A stretch of DNA of 64,000 nucleotides, taken from Ornithodoros turicata (taxonomy: Eukaryota > Arthropoda > Arachnida > Ixodida > Argasidae). The stretch lies in assembly GCF_037126465.1 (NCBI RefSeq), contig NC_088203.1, positions 56,085,581 to 56,149,580 of the forward strand, written 5' to 3'. The translations under genes and the position numbers were made by a program. The notes under the pieces are model-generated. The model saw only the letters and a list, made by a program, of their open reading frames with translations, searched no databases and had not been told where the DNA came from. This document shows, piece after piece, positions 1-9,131 of the stretch (positions within the stretch are counted from its first letter, which is position 1; each line of letters starts with the position of its first letter).

Positions 1-1172
1 CACTTCTGCAAGTCAATTCAGTGATTGATAAGTGGAAGGCAGGTCTGCTTCGCTTCCTTGGTGCGACAACGATTCAAGAAGGACCTGTACTGCGTTTTCC
101 CGCTACCCACTTGATGACAGCCAAGAATTTTCGGTCTTCACGTTTTTGATCGCTATCTTTCTTGCTCAGGTATAAGCACTCAACCCATATCTGCTTCAGA
201 AAAGCATCTGCATGGATACAGAGAATGAATAAGCCACTCTGAGTGGTTGGAGCATCATCTTTCGGCATAGCAGCTGCACAAGTTCCTTGTGACGAGTCAA
301 CCAGACGCTTACACAAGCAGCAATGGGATATGGACATGTTCTCTGTCATGCTGAATCTGTGAATGTGTGTGCCTGTGCAGCCAATATATGGTTGTTCTGC
401 TGTGAAATCTTCCACGTGAGACATCAGTATCTGTGAATGCAAAGTTGCTTCGGCATATTAGTCGAACTTCAGAAACAATGTTCATATCATGTTCGTGTTT
501 GGCGCAGCTACAGGAGACTGCAGTTTAAGATTTGGAAATACCTATCCCGAAAAATAAAGCACTTTGTGTAACAGAAACAGCCAACGCTTCCGCATTTTGT
601 TCTTTATTTCACTCGACGCGAGCAAAAATCCACAACCACCAAGAACCGCTAAAGCGAGGGAGAGGGAGAGAACAGATGAGAAAGGGAAAGCATCGCCAGC
701 GTCACAGGTCACCCAGGGAGACAAAAAAAAAGCAAAGCAAAAAGCTACTCAACTGTCGTCCAACGATTGCCCCAGCCCTAGCGGTCACGTGAGTTTTTCC
801 CGACAATAGAAATATACTACACGTTCATCCCCCTGGTAATTCTAGTACCTTTCGGGGTGGGTTTCTCGGGCATACTGCCCTTGGCATGATTTTTTCTTTT
901 TCTGTTATACCGGTCTGCTTTCTTTTAAACCGCTATGCTCATTGTCTGTTGTGGATTGCACCAGAAAACGAGCAGCCAGACTTTATTGCGGCAGTTTACC
1001 AAGATGTGTGGAATCAGTAAAAGCACGCGGAACAAAAAATAAGATGCAATAAAGTAAAACTAGGATTCGTCCCTGATGTGTCACCACTCTGTCCTGCAAT
1101 TGTCCTCAAGGAAGGTCTGAGGACATCCTTAGTACGCCATAAATAGTGCCACATTGACAAGATGAGGAGGAT
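1..1172. other. No recognisable gene; decayed repeat DNA
   Basis: A minus-strand open frame lies at 74-424 (ATG at 424, about 116 codons). It contains a few Cys/His pairs but resembles no family I know, and nothing around it supports a gene. The rest is AT-rich, with purine-rich tracts near 650-740. Around 1105-1135 there is a short stretch with the GGACATCC-type motif that recurs at several transposon ends in this window. Confidence 0.5.
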
Positions 1173-1419
1173 TTGAGGATCAGATTTATATTTAGGAATA
1201 ATACTGCAGATTCGGTATTCCTTTTCCCTACCAATGTTGAGGAAGTCTGCTCCTCCTTCATGAATTTGAAAAACAGCAAAGCCAGAGATCATGAGGACCT
1301 GCAGATAGGACCTATCAAGTTTGTTATCGACATTTTGGCTCCCTTTTTGGTACACGTTTATAATCTCTCCTTGGCAACTGGCATATTCATCAAACATGAA
1401 AATTGCCAAGGTTGTTGTT
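1173..1419 (+). pseudogene. LINE reverse transcriptase fragment, interrupted by the Polinton
   Basis: The translated frame matches the N-terminal fingers region of non-LTR reverse transcriptases: an acidic start, a block like 'LKNSKARDHEDL' (family pattern LKxSKAxGxDxL), then 'LSLATGIF'. A small deletion just before the 'MKIAKVV' block shifts the frame near 1396. The reading then meets the Polinton end exactly at the codons for Val-Val. The same frame continues beyond the Polinton at 21868 with a VVLSKGG-like block, so this LINE was the target of the insertion. Dead fragment. Confidence 0.75.
1414..1419. repeat. Polinton target-site duplication, left copy (GTTGTT)
   Basis: GTTGTT immediately precedes the AGTAGTAGGG terminus and is matched by GTTGTT directly after the right terminus at 21868-21873. 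Six-bp duplications are the hallmark of Polinton/Maverick integration. Confidence 0.95.
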
Positions 1420-2413
1420 AGTAGTAGGGACCTATTACGCACAACGACATCCTTTTTCTAATCCAAGATGGCCGATTCTAATCCAATTCAAGCCAAAATC
1501 CAATCCTAAGCCAAAATCCAGTTCTAGGCCAACACAATCCAGTTGTAATCCAACACAAGCCAAATCCAGAGCCAATCTGATTGGCCGCCATTAGCTCCGC
1601 CCACTCCATGTTGATTGGACCATGCTAAGCCTTGACTGATCATTGATTGGTTGACTGTAGCTCCGCCCCTTTATGCTAATTACTCGGCTCTCTATTACAC
1701 GCAACGACGTCCTTTTTCTAATCCAATTCTAGGAATTCCTGTTCTAATCCAATTCTAATCCAATTCTAAGCCAAAATCCACTTTTAAGCCAACAAAATCC
1801 AGTTCTAAGCCAATCCAATCCAGTTGGAATCCAACACAAGCCAAATCCAAAGCCATCTGATTGGTCGCCATTAGCTCCGCCCACTTCACGTTGATTGGCC
1901 ACCACGCTAAGCCCACAGATCACTGATTGGTTGACCATAGCTCTGCTCCTTTATGCTAATTAGCCGGCTCGGCTCCACCCACTTCACGCTGATTGGCCCA
2001 CGCTAAGCCTACTGATCGTTGATTGGTTTACCGTAGCTCCAACCCTTTATGCTAATTACTTGGCTCCCCCCACCTCACGCTGATTGGCCCACGCTAAACC
2101 TACTGATCCTTGAATGGTTCATCATAGCGCTGCCCCTTTATGCTAATTACTTTGGCTCCGCCCACTTTACGCTGATTGGCGCACGCTGATCCTCTATGCT
2201 AATTAGCCAGCTCCGCTGATTGGTCCGCGCTAAGCCTACTCACCCCCCCGATTGCTCCTCTTCTCCACAGACTTCTAAGGCCCACCCGATTGGCCCGCGC
2301 TAAGCCCGCCATAATGGCTAGCAGCTCCTGATTGGCCTACTGGACATAGCCTTCACCGGCGCCCGCCAGATGGTGCGCGGATCGCTCGGCGGTGGCTTCA
2401 GATGGTTCTAACC
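1420..2413. repeat. Polinton left terminal inverted repeat
   Basis: The inverse match runs from the outer AGTAGTAGGGACC to the inner GATGGTTCTAACC and pairs with 20779-21867. The outer part has (C)TAATCCAATT-like short repeats. A copy of the terminal ACGCAACGACGTCC block recurs about 260 bp inside (1694-1735). The rest is about 80-95-bp units, each with a GATTGG (inverted CCAAT) box, a GCTCCGCCC box and TTATGCTAATTA. It lacks one ~95-bp unit that is present in the right repeat. Confidence 0.95.
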
Positions 2414-2461
2414 TATCTCAGATAGCTCTACGAGAACAAACAGACAGGGGAAAAATACCTT

Positions 2462-2878
2462 TCAACGTTTATTGAGTACATGTTTGAGGAAAAGCATGGC
2501 AGTCTTGGAGAGGTTGATTCCCTTGATGCTGGGCATGGTTCCACGGAAGTGACGGATCATGTAGACGTCTCCGGGACAGCGGCTAAGAAAAATTTCGTCC
2601 TCCGTGAGTTGGCACTTCCGCGTGCACTGGATATCTTCGTAGTTGTCGCTCACGTCCAGCGAGTGAAGGCACGTACGCAACGATCCAGTAGCGTTCCTGT
2701 CCAGGTTAATGCCGGACCGCATAGGTACCACGTGCCACTCCCTGATGGCCAAGATGTCACCGGGGCATTCGTGCGCGTACGTGTGCTTATCCTTCTCCAG
2801 CTTGATGCTTGCCGTACAGTTGCCGGCGTCCAGCGCAAGTGCGCACGAGACGAGCGAGAAGAGAACGACGTGCCACAT
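2462..2878 (-). CDS. Small secreted cysteine-rich protein with two related domains
   Basis: A 138-aa protein. I chose the ATG at 2878 because it starts a clean signal peptide (Met-Trp, then a hydrophobic core VVLFSLVSCALAL, with likely cleavage near residue 17); the open frame above it lacks an ATG. The mature part has six further cysteines and N-glycosylation sites NCT and NAT. It shows an internal duplication: a 'CPGDILAIREW...GINLDR' block is repeated as 'CPGDVYMIRHF...GINLSK' about 60 residues later. The gene lies about 50 bp downstream of polB on the same strand, beside the left terminal repeat. AATAAA (2473-2468) is embedded in its last codons. It is not one of the usual Polinton proteins and I do not recognise the family. 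The Cys-Pro-x-G then I-x-I pattern loosely recalls SUEL/rhamnose-binding lectin domains, but that is a guess. The frame is intact. Confidence 0.72.
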   Translation of the reverse strand: MWHVVLFSLVSCALALDAGNCTASIKLEKDKHTYAHECPGDILAIREWHVVPMRSGINLDRNATGSLRTCLHSLDVSDNYEDIQCTRKCQLTEDEIFLSRCPGDVYMIRHFRGTMPSIKGINLSKTAMLFLKHVLNKR

Positions 2879-2927
2879 CCTTCCAGTGACGCAGGTCAAA
2901 TGACGCTACTCCTACTCATCCTCTGCA

Positions 2928-5900
2928 TTATCTGTGCGGTGGGGGAAAGAATGCCGGGTGAAATCCCGCTATCGACGTCATCCACTCGAGCTTACCATAT
3001 TCGCAGCTTCCATACGGGTAGGAGTCTATGTCATTGTAGAGGTATCGTTTGTCGTCGTACGCCATCAGACTTCTTTTTACATTTCTGATGGTGTACATGC
3101 ACTGTTTCTTTCCCACTATTGACACCTGTTCATTCGATACGCTAGCGTGCTTGAATAGGGTATCGCGGTACGTATCATGGAGGAGGTGTTTGCGCACAAT
3201 GTTCTTTTTGACCCCTTTAGCTCTTGCAATTTGTTTTCCCCCGGCTAATTTGATGGAATACAATTTGGCTTTCAGGCATATTACTTCCTCGATGGGTACG
3301 CTACCCGTTTCACTTTTGAACGCGCCAAGCCTACCGCGATTCCTCTCGCTGTACAGTGGATGATCACGATCGAAGGAAGACAAGTCTAAATGGTCGTCGG
3401 CGATCGCACGTAACTGATCTTCGTAGTCCTTGCAGAATAGGCCGAGGATCAGAGAATCCGTGTCAAAGTAGCAGGTAATCACCGGACAAGTGAGCTTGCT
3501 CAGCAGGGTTTCATAATAGAACGAGTAGATGGTTAACTTACTCAGTTCTAAAATCGTGAAGCCAATCAGCAGGGGGAAATCGCATCGCACTTTTCTCTTG
3601 CGCATTTCGTACATGACAAAATCGGGGGACAAAATTTCCATTCGCGCGCATTCCATCTGACTCCCGAGGCGACTCGCCGTCTCCTCATCGAAGGCTACTC
3701 GAATGTCCCGCATATTAAATTTATTTAGCAACGTACGCCTGAAGACCGCATTATTTGAGATTTTATAGAAATTTTTCTCGAACGTCGTGCTCGAGGCGAC
3801 GCGTCTGCCAACATTGTCCTCGATGTAGGGACGCAGGAATGGTGCCTGACGAAATTTTAGAATTCTGTGAATTTTTGTCACCCGCATGCCCAGTCTACAA
3901 TAGAGCGCGAGTAGCGCGTAATGAACAACGTACTCGACCTTGTCCTTGCACGTGAGAAGCAGCTTTTTGCTGTTCGCCGGCTCATACATTAACTCTTCGA
4001 GGAGCCCCCGCTGAAATGGTGAGAGCCATTCCTTCGGGACGACCGCCTTCTCGGGAGCCAGGGAGAAGTACCGCGTCAGCGCATGGATAGATTTTGGATA
4101 CTCCAAGTCGCACACGTACACGTATCCTACGTCCGAGTCCGTGGGGTGACGCATAAAATCCACGGAGCTAAAATCCTCGGCCCATTCGAAATCGCCGACG
4201 GGGAGGTGCTTTATCATACTGAATCCGTAAAGATTGTTGCAATCTATGTACGATATGTACACCTCCTCTTTATCGGGATCGTAGCCACTGCACAGCGGAT
4301 TGTTAGCCCGTAAATGACGTCTGCTCGCCTGACAGAGCCCGCCTCTAACACCCGATTCGATGGTCCGGTACATGTCCTCGTCGATGATCAGTTCCAATTT
4401 TGCCCGCGTGTAATTTAGAGCGCAATGCCACGAATAGGATGCCAGAGAAACGCAATGAAGCAATTCCAAACCGCGCGCGTCGTAGCACAGGCGTCGGAAG
4501 CGCTGCATTACGTCAGCATGTAACAGGGCATCCATTTTCAGGTACAATGCATTATAATCCCTCAGATTCGAGCATCCAAAACGTTCAAATACGTGCAGCG
4601 CGTACTGATAGTCTTCGTCGCTTATATCTTCCCCTGTCAGATCGTTTCGGAAGGCGGATTTTGCCGGCAGAGCCAATTCGTCGTAGACCGCGAACGAGCT
4701 AACGTGGCTGTACGGGAATACACCTTTACGAAGCAAAATTTCGTAGTCGTCTCCAAATACCTGCTTCAGGCATTGGAACGCCTCTGCGCCCCCCATGGAT
4801 TTGACGGTTTCCACGAGCTCTTCCAACGACGAATTTAGGTACTGCATGGTGTCTCTGAATAGGAAGGTGCCAATTTCGAACGATCGGATTTTTTCCATGG
4901 AACTGGCCACGATGAAGGGAGCTCGCTTCCACCTGAGAAGGTGAAATTCCCGCAGCAGCCCGGCCAAATCGTAGGCCTGATTGTGCACCATGATGGGCAG
5001 TTTTTCCCGCGTCGTGCACGCCACGTTACAGGGGTTGCACAGCGTCGCGATGTAATTTGTCTCGCCGGCAGTACAACGCTTGGAATGGTCGTGGTGCCGG
5101 ACACGGGGTGGATCTTGCGCGAACTCCCGCCCGCAGTACGCGCAGTGGGTGGCGGCTCTGTGCCGTGCTCGTTGCTCATCATTCAGCACCATTTCCGCGG
5201 GGCAGGCGTTCAGGGTGATCATCTCGTCCCGCATTTCCATCAAAGCTCTGACGCACTGCCTCGCGGAATCTTCACCGTGGTGCGTCCTGATGCGCATCAC
5301 CTTGGAGTCGTGAGTGCGCACGAGCACAGCGCAGAAGCTCGAGGTAACGTGACGCTGCATGCCAACACCACTGGGCGCGAGTACGCTCTCCGTGTCCAAC
5401 GCGACGACGTAGTTGTACTGCTGCTTGTACTGTATTTTAGTAAATTCTACAAAGTTTTTGCCCGGTTCGCAAAATTCCAATATGATTTCGTTTACGTCCG
5501 CGCACAGGCGACGATGTTTCGTCATGCTCTCTTCCTTCAGGAAACAGCGCGTGCAACGCTCGCACACGAAACGGTTACTTCTGGTCGTCAACAAGCGTTC
5601 GAGGGACTTATTCAAAAAAAATGTTCATCTACAGCCAATAAGTGAATTTTCTTTTCATACTCAAGTTTTGGAGGTCGCGACACGTGCACTCCCTGATCGA
5701 CGTACTCGTATACGTACACGGATATCCTGTTTTTGTCTTCGAATTCGTCCAGATCGGAGTAGGAAACGGGGAAGCGACTAGGCCACCAGTACTCCGCTGC
5801 GTAGTTTTCACATTTTTTCCACGAATTCCTTTCCTGCGGGTGCAGGAGGGCAAGCGTATTCTATTTAAAACACTCACCCTCCTTACGTGCTGGTAAATGA

Positions 5901-6567
5901 ATATTCGTTAGCACGTTCCTGCGCTTAGCCAAATGATCGGGAAGTGTCCCATTGCATCCGAATTTTTTCGTTTTCACTGCGGAAATACATATTTGAACAT
6001 TTTGGACGTCGGCGGACACGAACCCACTCCCTTCCCGCTGATAATTTTCGACGCGCCCCGTGGACTCCTGAATCGCGTCCATCAGGGTATTCGCGACGGC
6101 TCCGTCGCTGTGGACTTCGCGAGCAAACGCCATAAAGTGGGCTATGTGCGCGGTTATCTCCCCCCGAGTTTCCTTTACCATTAAAACATCGGAACAAATG
6201 CAAAACCTAAAGGGTATTCTTTGCGCTCTCAATATGGCGAGCATATCGTGAAAGTGACTCATTAAGTATTGTCGCAAATCCTCTACTCCCTGATCGTGAA
6301 CAGATGCCAATAGCGTGAATCTTTTGACGGTGCCTCTAAATGCGGCGTCAGTCTGGAAGAAGGGCAGGAAGGATGTATCCACGTCGGGGTGCGATCGCAT
6401 CACGTGAGCAGACAGTGTAGGAGGTGCGCCGTCCCGAGAATCGTCGTCGTCGTCCGATTCATCCTCGATATCGTGAGGATCAAAAAAGCAGAACACACAC
6501 CGAGGCACTGAAAATAAACGCGCATCAGTAAGAAACGTGCAACAAGTAAAGGAGGGAATAACTTACT
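2928..6567 (-). pseudogene. polB: Polinton protein-primed DNA polymerase B (broken)
   Basis: Protein-primed family-B polymerase that copies the element. The N-terminal part (6507-5864) includes the family's GSG-F block. A TAG at 5861-5863 sits where relatives have an aromatic residue in a conserved CF-x-x...LHP motif. A second break is an 8-A run at 5614-5621, where one base is out of frame. The 895-codon C-terminal part (5615-2928) holds a C2HC finger (C18, C21, H34, C38), exonuclease I (D74, E76), a zinc/HNH-like insert (C158-C200), exonuclease II (N212...D216), exonuclease III (Y358-D362), polymerase A (D458, DCNNLYG), B (N621) and C (D718-T-D720). Motif B reads NNAVFRRT instead of the usual NSxFGxT. 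A 59-nt leader intron (6508-6566) precedes the coding part. Confidence 0.93.
6508..6566 (-). other. polB leader intron whose removal creates the start codon
   Basis: On the minus strand there is a perfect donor GTAAGT (6566-6561), a branch-like TTACTGAT, a pyrimidine-rich TTTATTTT and acceptor CAG (6510-6508); total 59 nt. The exon before it ends in A (6567) and the next begins TG (6507-6506), so splicing assembles the ATG that starts the polymerase frame. No ATG in this frame exists without splicing. Prediction from splice consensus only. Confidence 0.65.
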
Positions 6568-6624
6568 TGTGAAGCGAGTGAAAGCAGACTGTTCCCCCCC
6601 TGAGGCGATCGCGCGGCTTATAAA
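6567..6624 (-). promoter_or_regulatory. Candidate polB core promoter (TATA + initiator)
   Basis: On the minus strand a TTTATAA box (6624-6618) lies about 30 bp upstream of ACAGTCTGCT (6592-6583), which fits the arthropod initiator type. The same ten bases occur upstream of the ATPase gene (20454-20445). A leader exon of about 25 nt would follow, ending at the donor at 6566. Confidence 0.5.
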
Positions 6625-6639
6625 CCGGCATCCACGCTA

Positions 6640-7480
6640 CATGTGCCAACACGTCGGGGCTCGCTTGTTTCCACGCGGTCGTAAATCATGTGGCACCTCG
6701 AGGATGAGGCCGCGTTGGGGCCATCTGTTTAATATCAGAACGCGCGCAGCCGCAATGGTGAGCTTTCACCGTCGAAGAAAATGTTGCGTCAAGGTAATGT
6801 AAATAGGTCTTCTCCGAGAAATTGGGTCACCTTGAGTCGGTTGCATGTTCCAACACGTTGGGGCCGCCTGTTTTATATCAAAATGCGCTTCATGGCCGAA
6901 ATGAGTTTATACTATAGAACGGTGAGCTTTGTTTTATTCTCGGGGAAGTTGCGTCAAGGTAATGTAACGAGAAATTGGGTCACCTTGAGACAAGCCCCAA
7001 CACGACGGTGCCATCTGTTTAATATCAAAAACGCACTTCCACCCATCCTGGCGGGCCCTAGCGAAAAAAATGTTGCGTCAAGGTGATGTAAATAGGCGAG
7101 AAACTGGGTCACCTCGTAAATCATGTTTTCCGAGGCCACACGTATTAAAACCAAAAGTAAACTGTTATGCTTGATGAGACAAGTCTATCTGAAGGAAAAT
7201 ATCCCTATGAGCCCACCCGCTCATTGCCGAAACAAGCACCAAAAACAAAGGGTTCGCTTATGCAGTTTCCAAATGTCCTTCGCGCGCGCGCATCGGACCC
7301 AAGCGAAAAAAAATATTTCAAGGTTTCTCCGAGGAACTGGGTCGGGGCCACATGTCCAATATCAAAACGCACTTCACGACCAAACTCTGTGGCGAGCTCA
7401 GTCGCAGAAAATGTTGTCAAGACGGTGTAAACAGATTTCGGTTTCAAAACCTAGGAGGCCGGCAGACAATCCACATTTTT
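6640..7480. repeat. Degenerate ~150-bp tandem repeats in the divergent intergenic region
   Basis: About five imperfect units recur between the divergent polB and small-gene promoters. Each carries versions of 'CCAACACG..GGGGCC', 'CTGTTTAATATCAAAA', 'ATGTTGCGTCAAGGT' and 'GAGAAATTGGGTCACC'. The open frames through it are inconsistent between units, so it looks non-coding. Its place between divergent genes suggests a regulatory or replication role, which is inference. Confidence 0.6.
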
Positions 7481-7666
7481 ATATCACGGCACCACATAAA
7501 CAACCATCACGAACTTTGTGCGTTCAGCGTGTTCAAAACAAGTTTGCGCATTCAGACGAAACAAGGTTGCGCGAGCGTGGAAAGGAGGGGTTGCCTACAA
7601 AAACGATCTCGTGAGCCCAGACCTCATCCACTGCTCACCCGATTGCAACCCCCCTAGACTGAAATC

Positions 7667-7727
7667 GTAAGTACTGAATAGATTACACGTCATTCAATGG
7701 GTATAGCTTTTTTTTCACGTGTTTCAG
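7667..7727 (+). other. Leader intron ending exactly at the start codon (first CPxC gene)
   Basis: Donor GTAAGT at 7667, a T-rich tract and acceptor TTTCAG ending at 7727; total 61 nt, with ATG as the next three bases. The layout matches the introns of the neighbouring paralogue and of polB. Confidence 0.6.
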
Positions 7728-7919
7728 ATGAACTGTCCAACCTGCTCTCGGCCATTACCAGAAGGATCGCACTTCCGCGTTTTGGTCATCGGACCTAAGG
7801 TACGGGATGCAACATCACCACCACCGCCACCACTGCAGCCCTCGCCGGAGCCGGAATATATATGCATTGATTTGAATGCGCTCTCGCCGATGCTGCCACC
7901 AACACCGCCCGACAGCTGA
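7728..7919 (+). CDS. Small CPxC, proline-rich protein (paralogue 1)
   Basis: A 63-aa protein. I chose the ATG at 7728, directly after the splice acceptor. It opens with MNCPTC, a CPxC knuckle that could bind zinc as a dimer or with partners, then a LPEGSHFRVLVIG block shared almost unchanged with the gene at 8369. The C-terminal half is proline-rich and acidic (PPPPPLQPSPEPEY...PPTPPDS). A polyadenylation signal AATAAA follows at 8120-8125. It is transcribed away from polB. I recognise no named family. The conserved head between the two paralogues argues that both are real genes rather than chance frames. Confidence 0.62.
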   Translation: MNCPTCSRPLPEGSHFRVLVIGPKVRDATSPPPPPLQPSPEPEYICIDLNALSPMLPPTPPDS

Positions 7920-8119
7920 GCCATCGAGTGCACGTGCTACCTTCTTCTTCTGTGCTCAACCATAGCTGGACTATAGACCGGTCATAACATCGCTTCTACG
8001 CCTTCCTCTTTGTTCTACTGAGTGCCATCACAGCCAACAGCTGAGCTCACGCCGCCCGCTTCTAAGCCATGTATGTTTGTTTGTTTGTTTTTTTTCTTTC
8101 GCGCTATCATCTACCGCTT

Positions 8120-8125
8120 AATAAA
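8120..8125 (+). terminator. Polyadenylation signal AATAAA
   Basis: AATAAA about 200 bp after the stop codon of the 63-aa gene, preceded by a T-rich tract. Confidence 0.5.
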
Positions 8126-8253
8126 CGTTTCCAGCCAATGCCTATAAATCGTAGTTGTCTGTTGAGGAGGGGTTCACGCTAAGTGAAACGACGCGCTTTA
8201 TCCGGAAAAAAAAGAAGAAAAAAAGAAAATTCCCCTCGCGAAGTTGTAAATCT

Positions 8254-8313
8254 TTATACTCGGTGGGGGTGGTTCGCGTTACCCGCCGCAGTCTCACCAT
8301 CGAAAGAGCAACC
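8254..8313 (+). promoter_or_regulatory. Candidate promoter and leader exon of the second CPxC gene
   Basis: TTATAC at 8254 is followed about 34 bp later by GCAGTCTCAC (8288-8297), an initiator-like match to the ACAGTCTGCT motif before polB and ATPase. The short leader exon runs to 8313, just before the GTGAGT donor. Confidence 0.45.
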
Positions 8314-8368
8314 GTGAGTACCAACTTATTTTCACTCCAATAGCTATAGACTTGCGCGCATATTTCAG
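8314..8368 (+). other. Leader intron ending exactly at the start codon (second CPxC gene)
   Basis: Donor GTGAGT at 8314 and acceptor ATTTCAG ending at 8368; total 55 nt, with ATG immediately following. Same design as the introns at 7667-7727 and 6508-6566. Confidence 0.6.
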
Positions 8369-8611
8369 ATGCAATGCCCAACCTGTGGTCACCGTTTGCC
8401 GGAAGGGTCGCATATCCGCGTTCTCGTGGTGGGAGGCCAGGAGGCTCCATTACCACCTCCCTATAGTGAACCACAACCGCCTCCACCTAGCTATTTTGAA
8501 GAGCAGCGCGGAAGGGGTCGCGGACGCGGGTTGCTGTCTGTCACGCCGCAAACGAACGACCAACAGCAACCATTTGCCGTCGCTGGTCGAGGCCAGCGAC
8601 GCGCCTTGTAA
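8369..8611 (+). CDS. Small CPxC protein with two PPxY motifs (paralogue 2)
   Basis: An 80-aa protein starting at the ATG abutting the splice acceptor. It opens MQCPTC, then LPEGSHIRVLVVG, shared with the 63-aa paralogue at 7728. It then has two PPxY motifs, PPPY (residues 29-32) and PPSY (39-42), followed by an RGRGRGRG basic stretch. PPxY motifs are known ligands of WW domains in NEDD4-type ubiquitin ligases; several capsid and matrix-type proteins of unrelated viruses carry them, including adenovirus protein VI. A similar role here is inference. AATAAA follows at 8622-8627. It converges on the protease gene (stop 8695). Confidence 0.68.
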   Translation: MQCPTCGHRLPEGSHIRVLVVGGQEAPLPPPYSEPQPPPPSYFEEQRGRGRGRGLLSVTPQTNDQQQPFAVAGRGQRRAL

Positions 8612-8621
8612 ACAAAAAGTT

Positions 8622-8627
8622 AATAAA
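8622..8627 (+). terminator. Polyadenylation signal AATAAA
   Basis: AATAAA 11 bp after the stop codon of the 80-aa gene; a second one lies near 8673. Confidence 0.6.
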
Positions 8628-8694
8628 ACACGACGATAAAAAGAGTGTGTTCTATGCGTTCGCGTGGGGGGAGAATAAAGGACACCGGGCGTTT

Positions 8695-9129
8695 TTAAGC
8701 GACAAACAACTTTTGTAGCAGCTTTATTGATTTTAGGTCATTAGCGGCGAGATTATCGGAAAACAGGGATACAATGCTCTTCAGTGATTTCCCTTTCGCC
8801 AACAATGTCGCCACTATACAACAGTACACACCACACATTGGAGAATACAGGCTTTGGATACAGACATCATTATATTCGTCAACGGCGAGGCGTTTCAACT
8901 CGGGTTCGATGGGCGGCAATCCGAAGGAATCAAAGTAGATGAGGTCATCCTTCATTTTCGCGTACAAAATCCAGTGCTCCCCAGCTTGCTGTCGCCGATC
9001 GGTGTTCACCACGATTATACCCGGTCTATCCAGTGCGGGCAGACGGTCGTCTCGAGCGTATACACCGCGAAAGAGCGCCGAAGTGTAATCGTTGTACTTC
9101 AGGAGTCTCTCGATATCTTGCTCGAACAT
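8695..9129 (-). CDS. PRO: Adenain-like cysteine protease
   Basis: A 144-aa maturation protease of the adenovirus protease/Ulp1 (C5/C48) fold. Visible catalytic residues are His52 in GEHW, Asp67 in YFDSFG, Gln92 in IQSLYS and Cys99 in MCGVYC, in the correct order and spacing. In Polintons this protein is thought to process capsid proteins. It starts 2 nt after the stop of the capsid gene C-terminal part (9132), so the two were probably on one transcript. AATAAA for this strand falls within its last codons (near 8722). The frame is intact and the length fits the family (about 140-200 aa). Confidence 0.92.
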   Translation of the reverse strand: MFEQDIERLLKYNDYTSALFRGVYARDDRLPALDRPGIIVVNTDRRQQAGEHWILYAKMKDDLIYFDSFGLPPIEPELKRLAVDEYNDVCIQSLYSPMCGVYCCIVATLLAKGKSLKSIVSLFSDNLAANDLKSIKLLQKLFVA

Positions 9130-9131
9130 TG

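Noticed and set aside
5614..5621. Programmed -1 frameshift at the A/T run in polB
   Set aside because: The slip site would restore the frame, but a nonsense codon lies upstream in the same gene and other genes of the element are also broken, so decay or a homopolymer sequencing error is simpler.
8142..8486. 114-codon minus-strand frame over the second CPxC gene
   Set aside because: It lies antisense to the promoter and exon of a better-supported gene, contains low-complexity Phe from the A-rich tract, and matches nothing.
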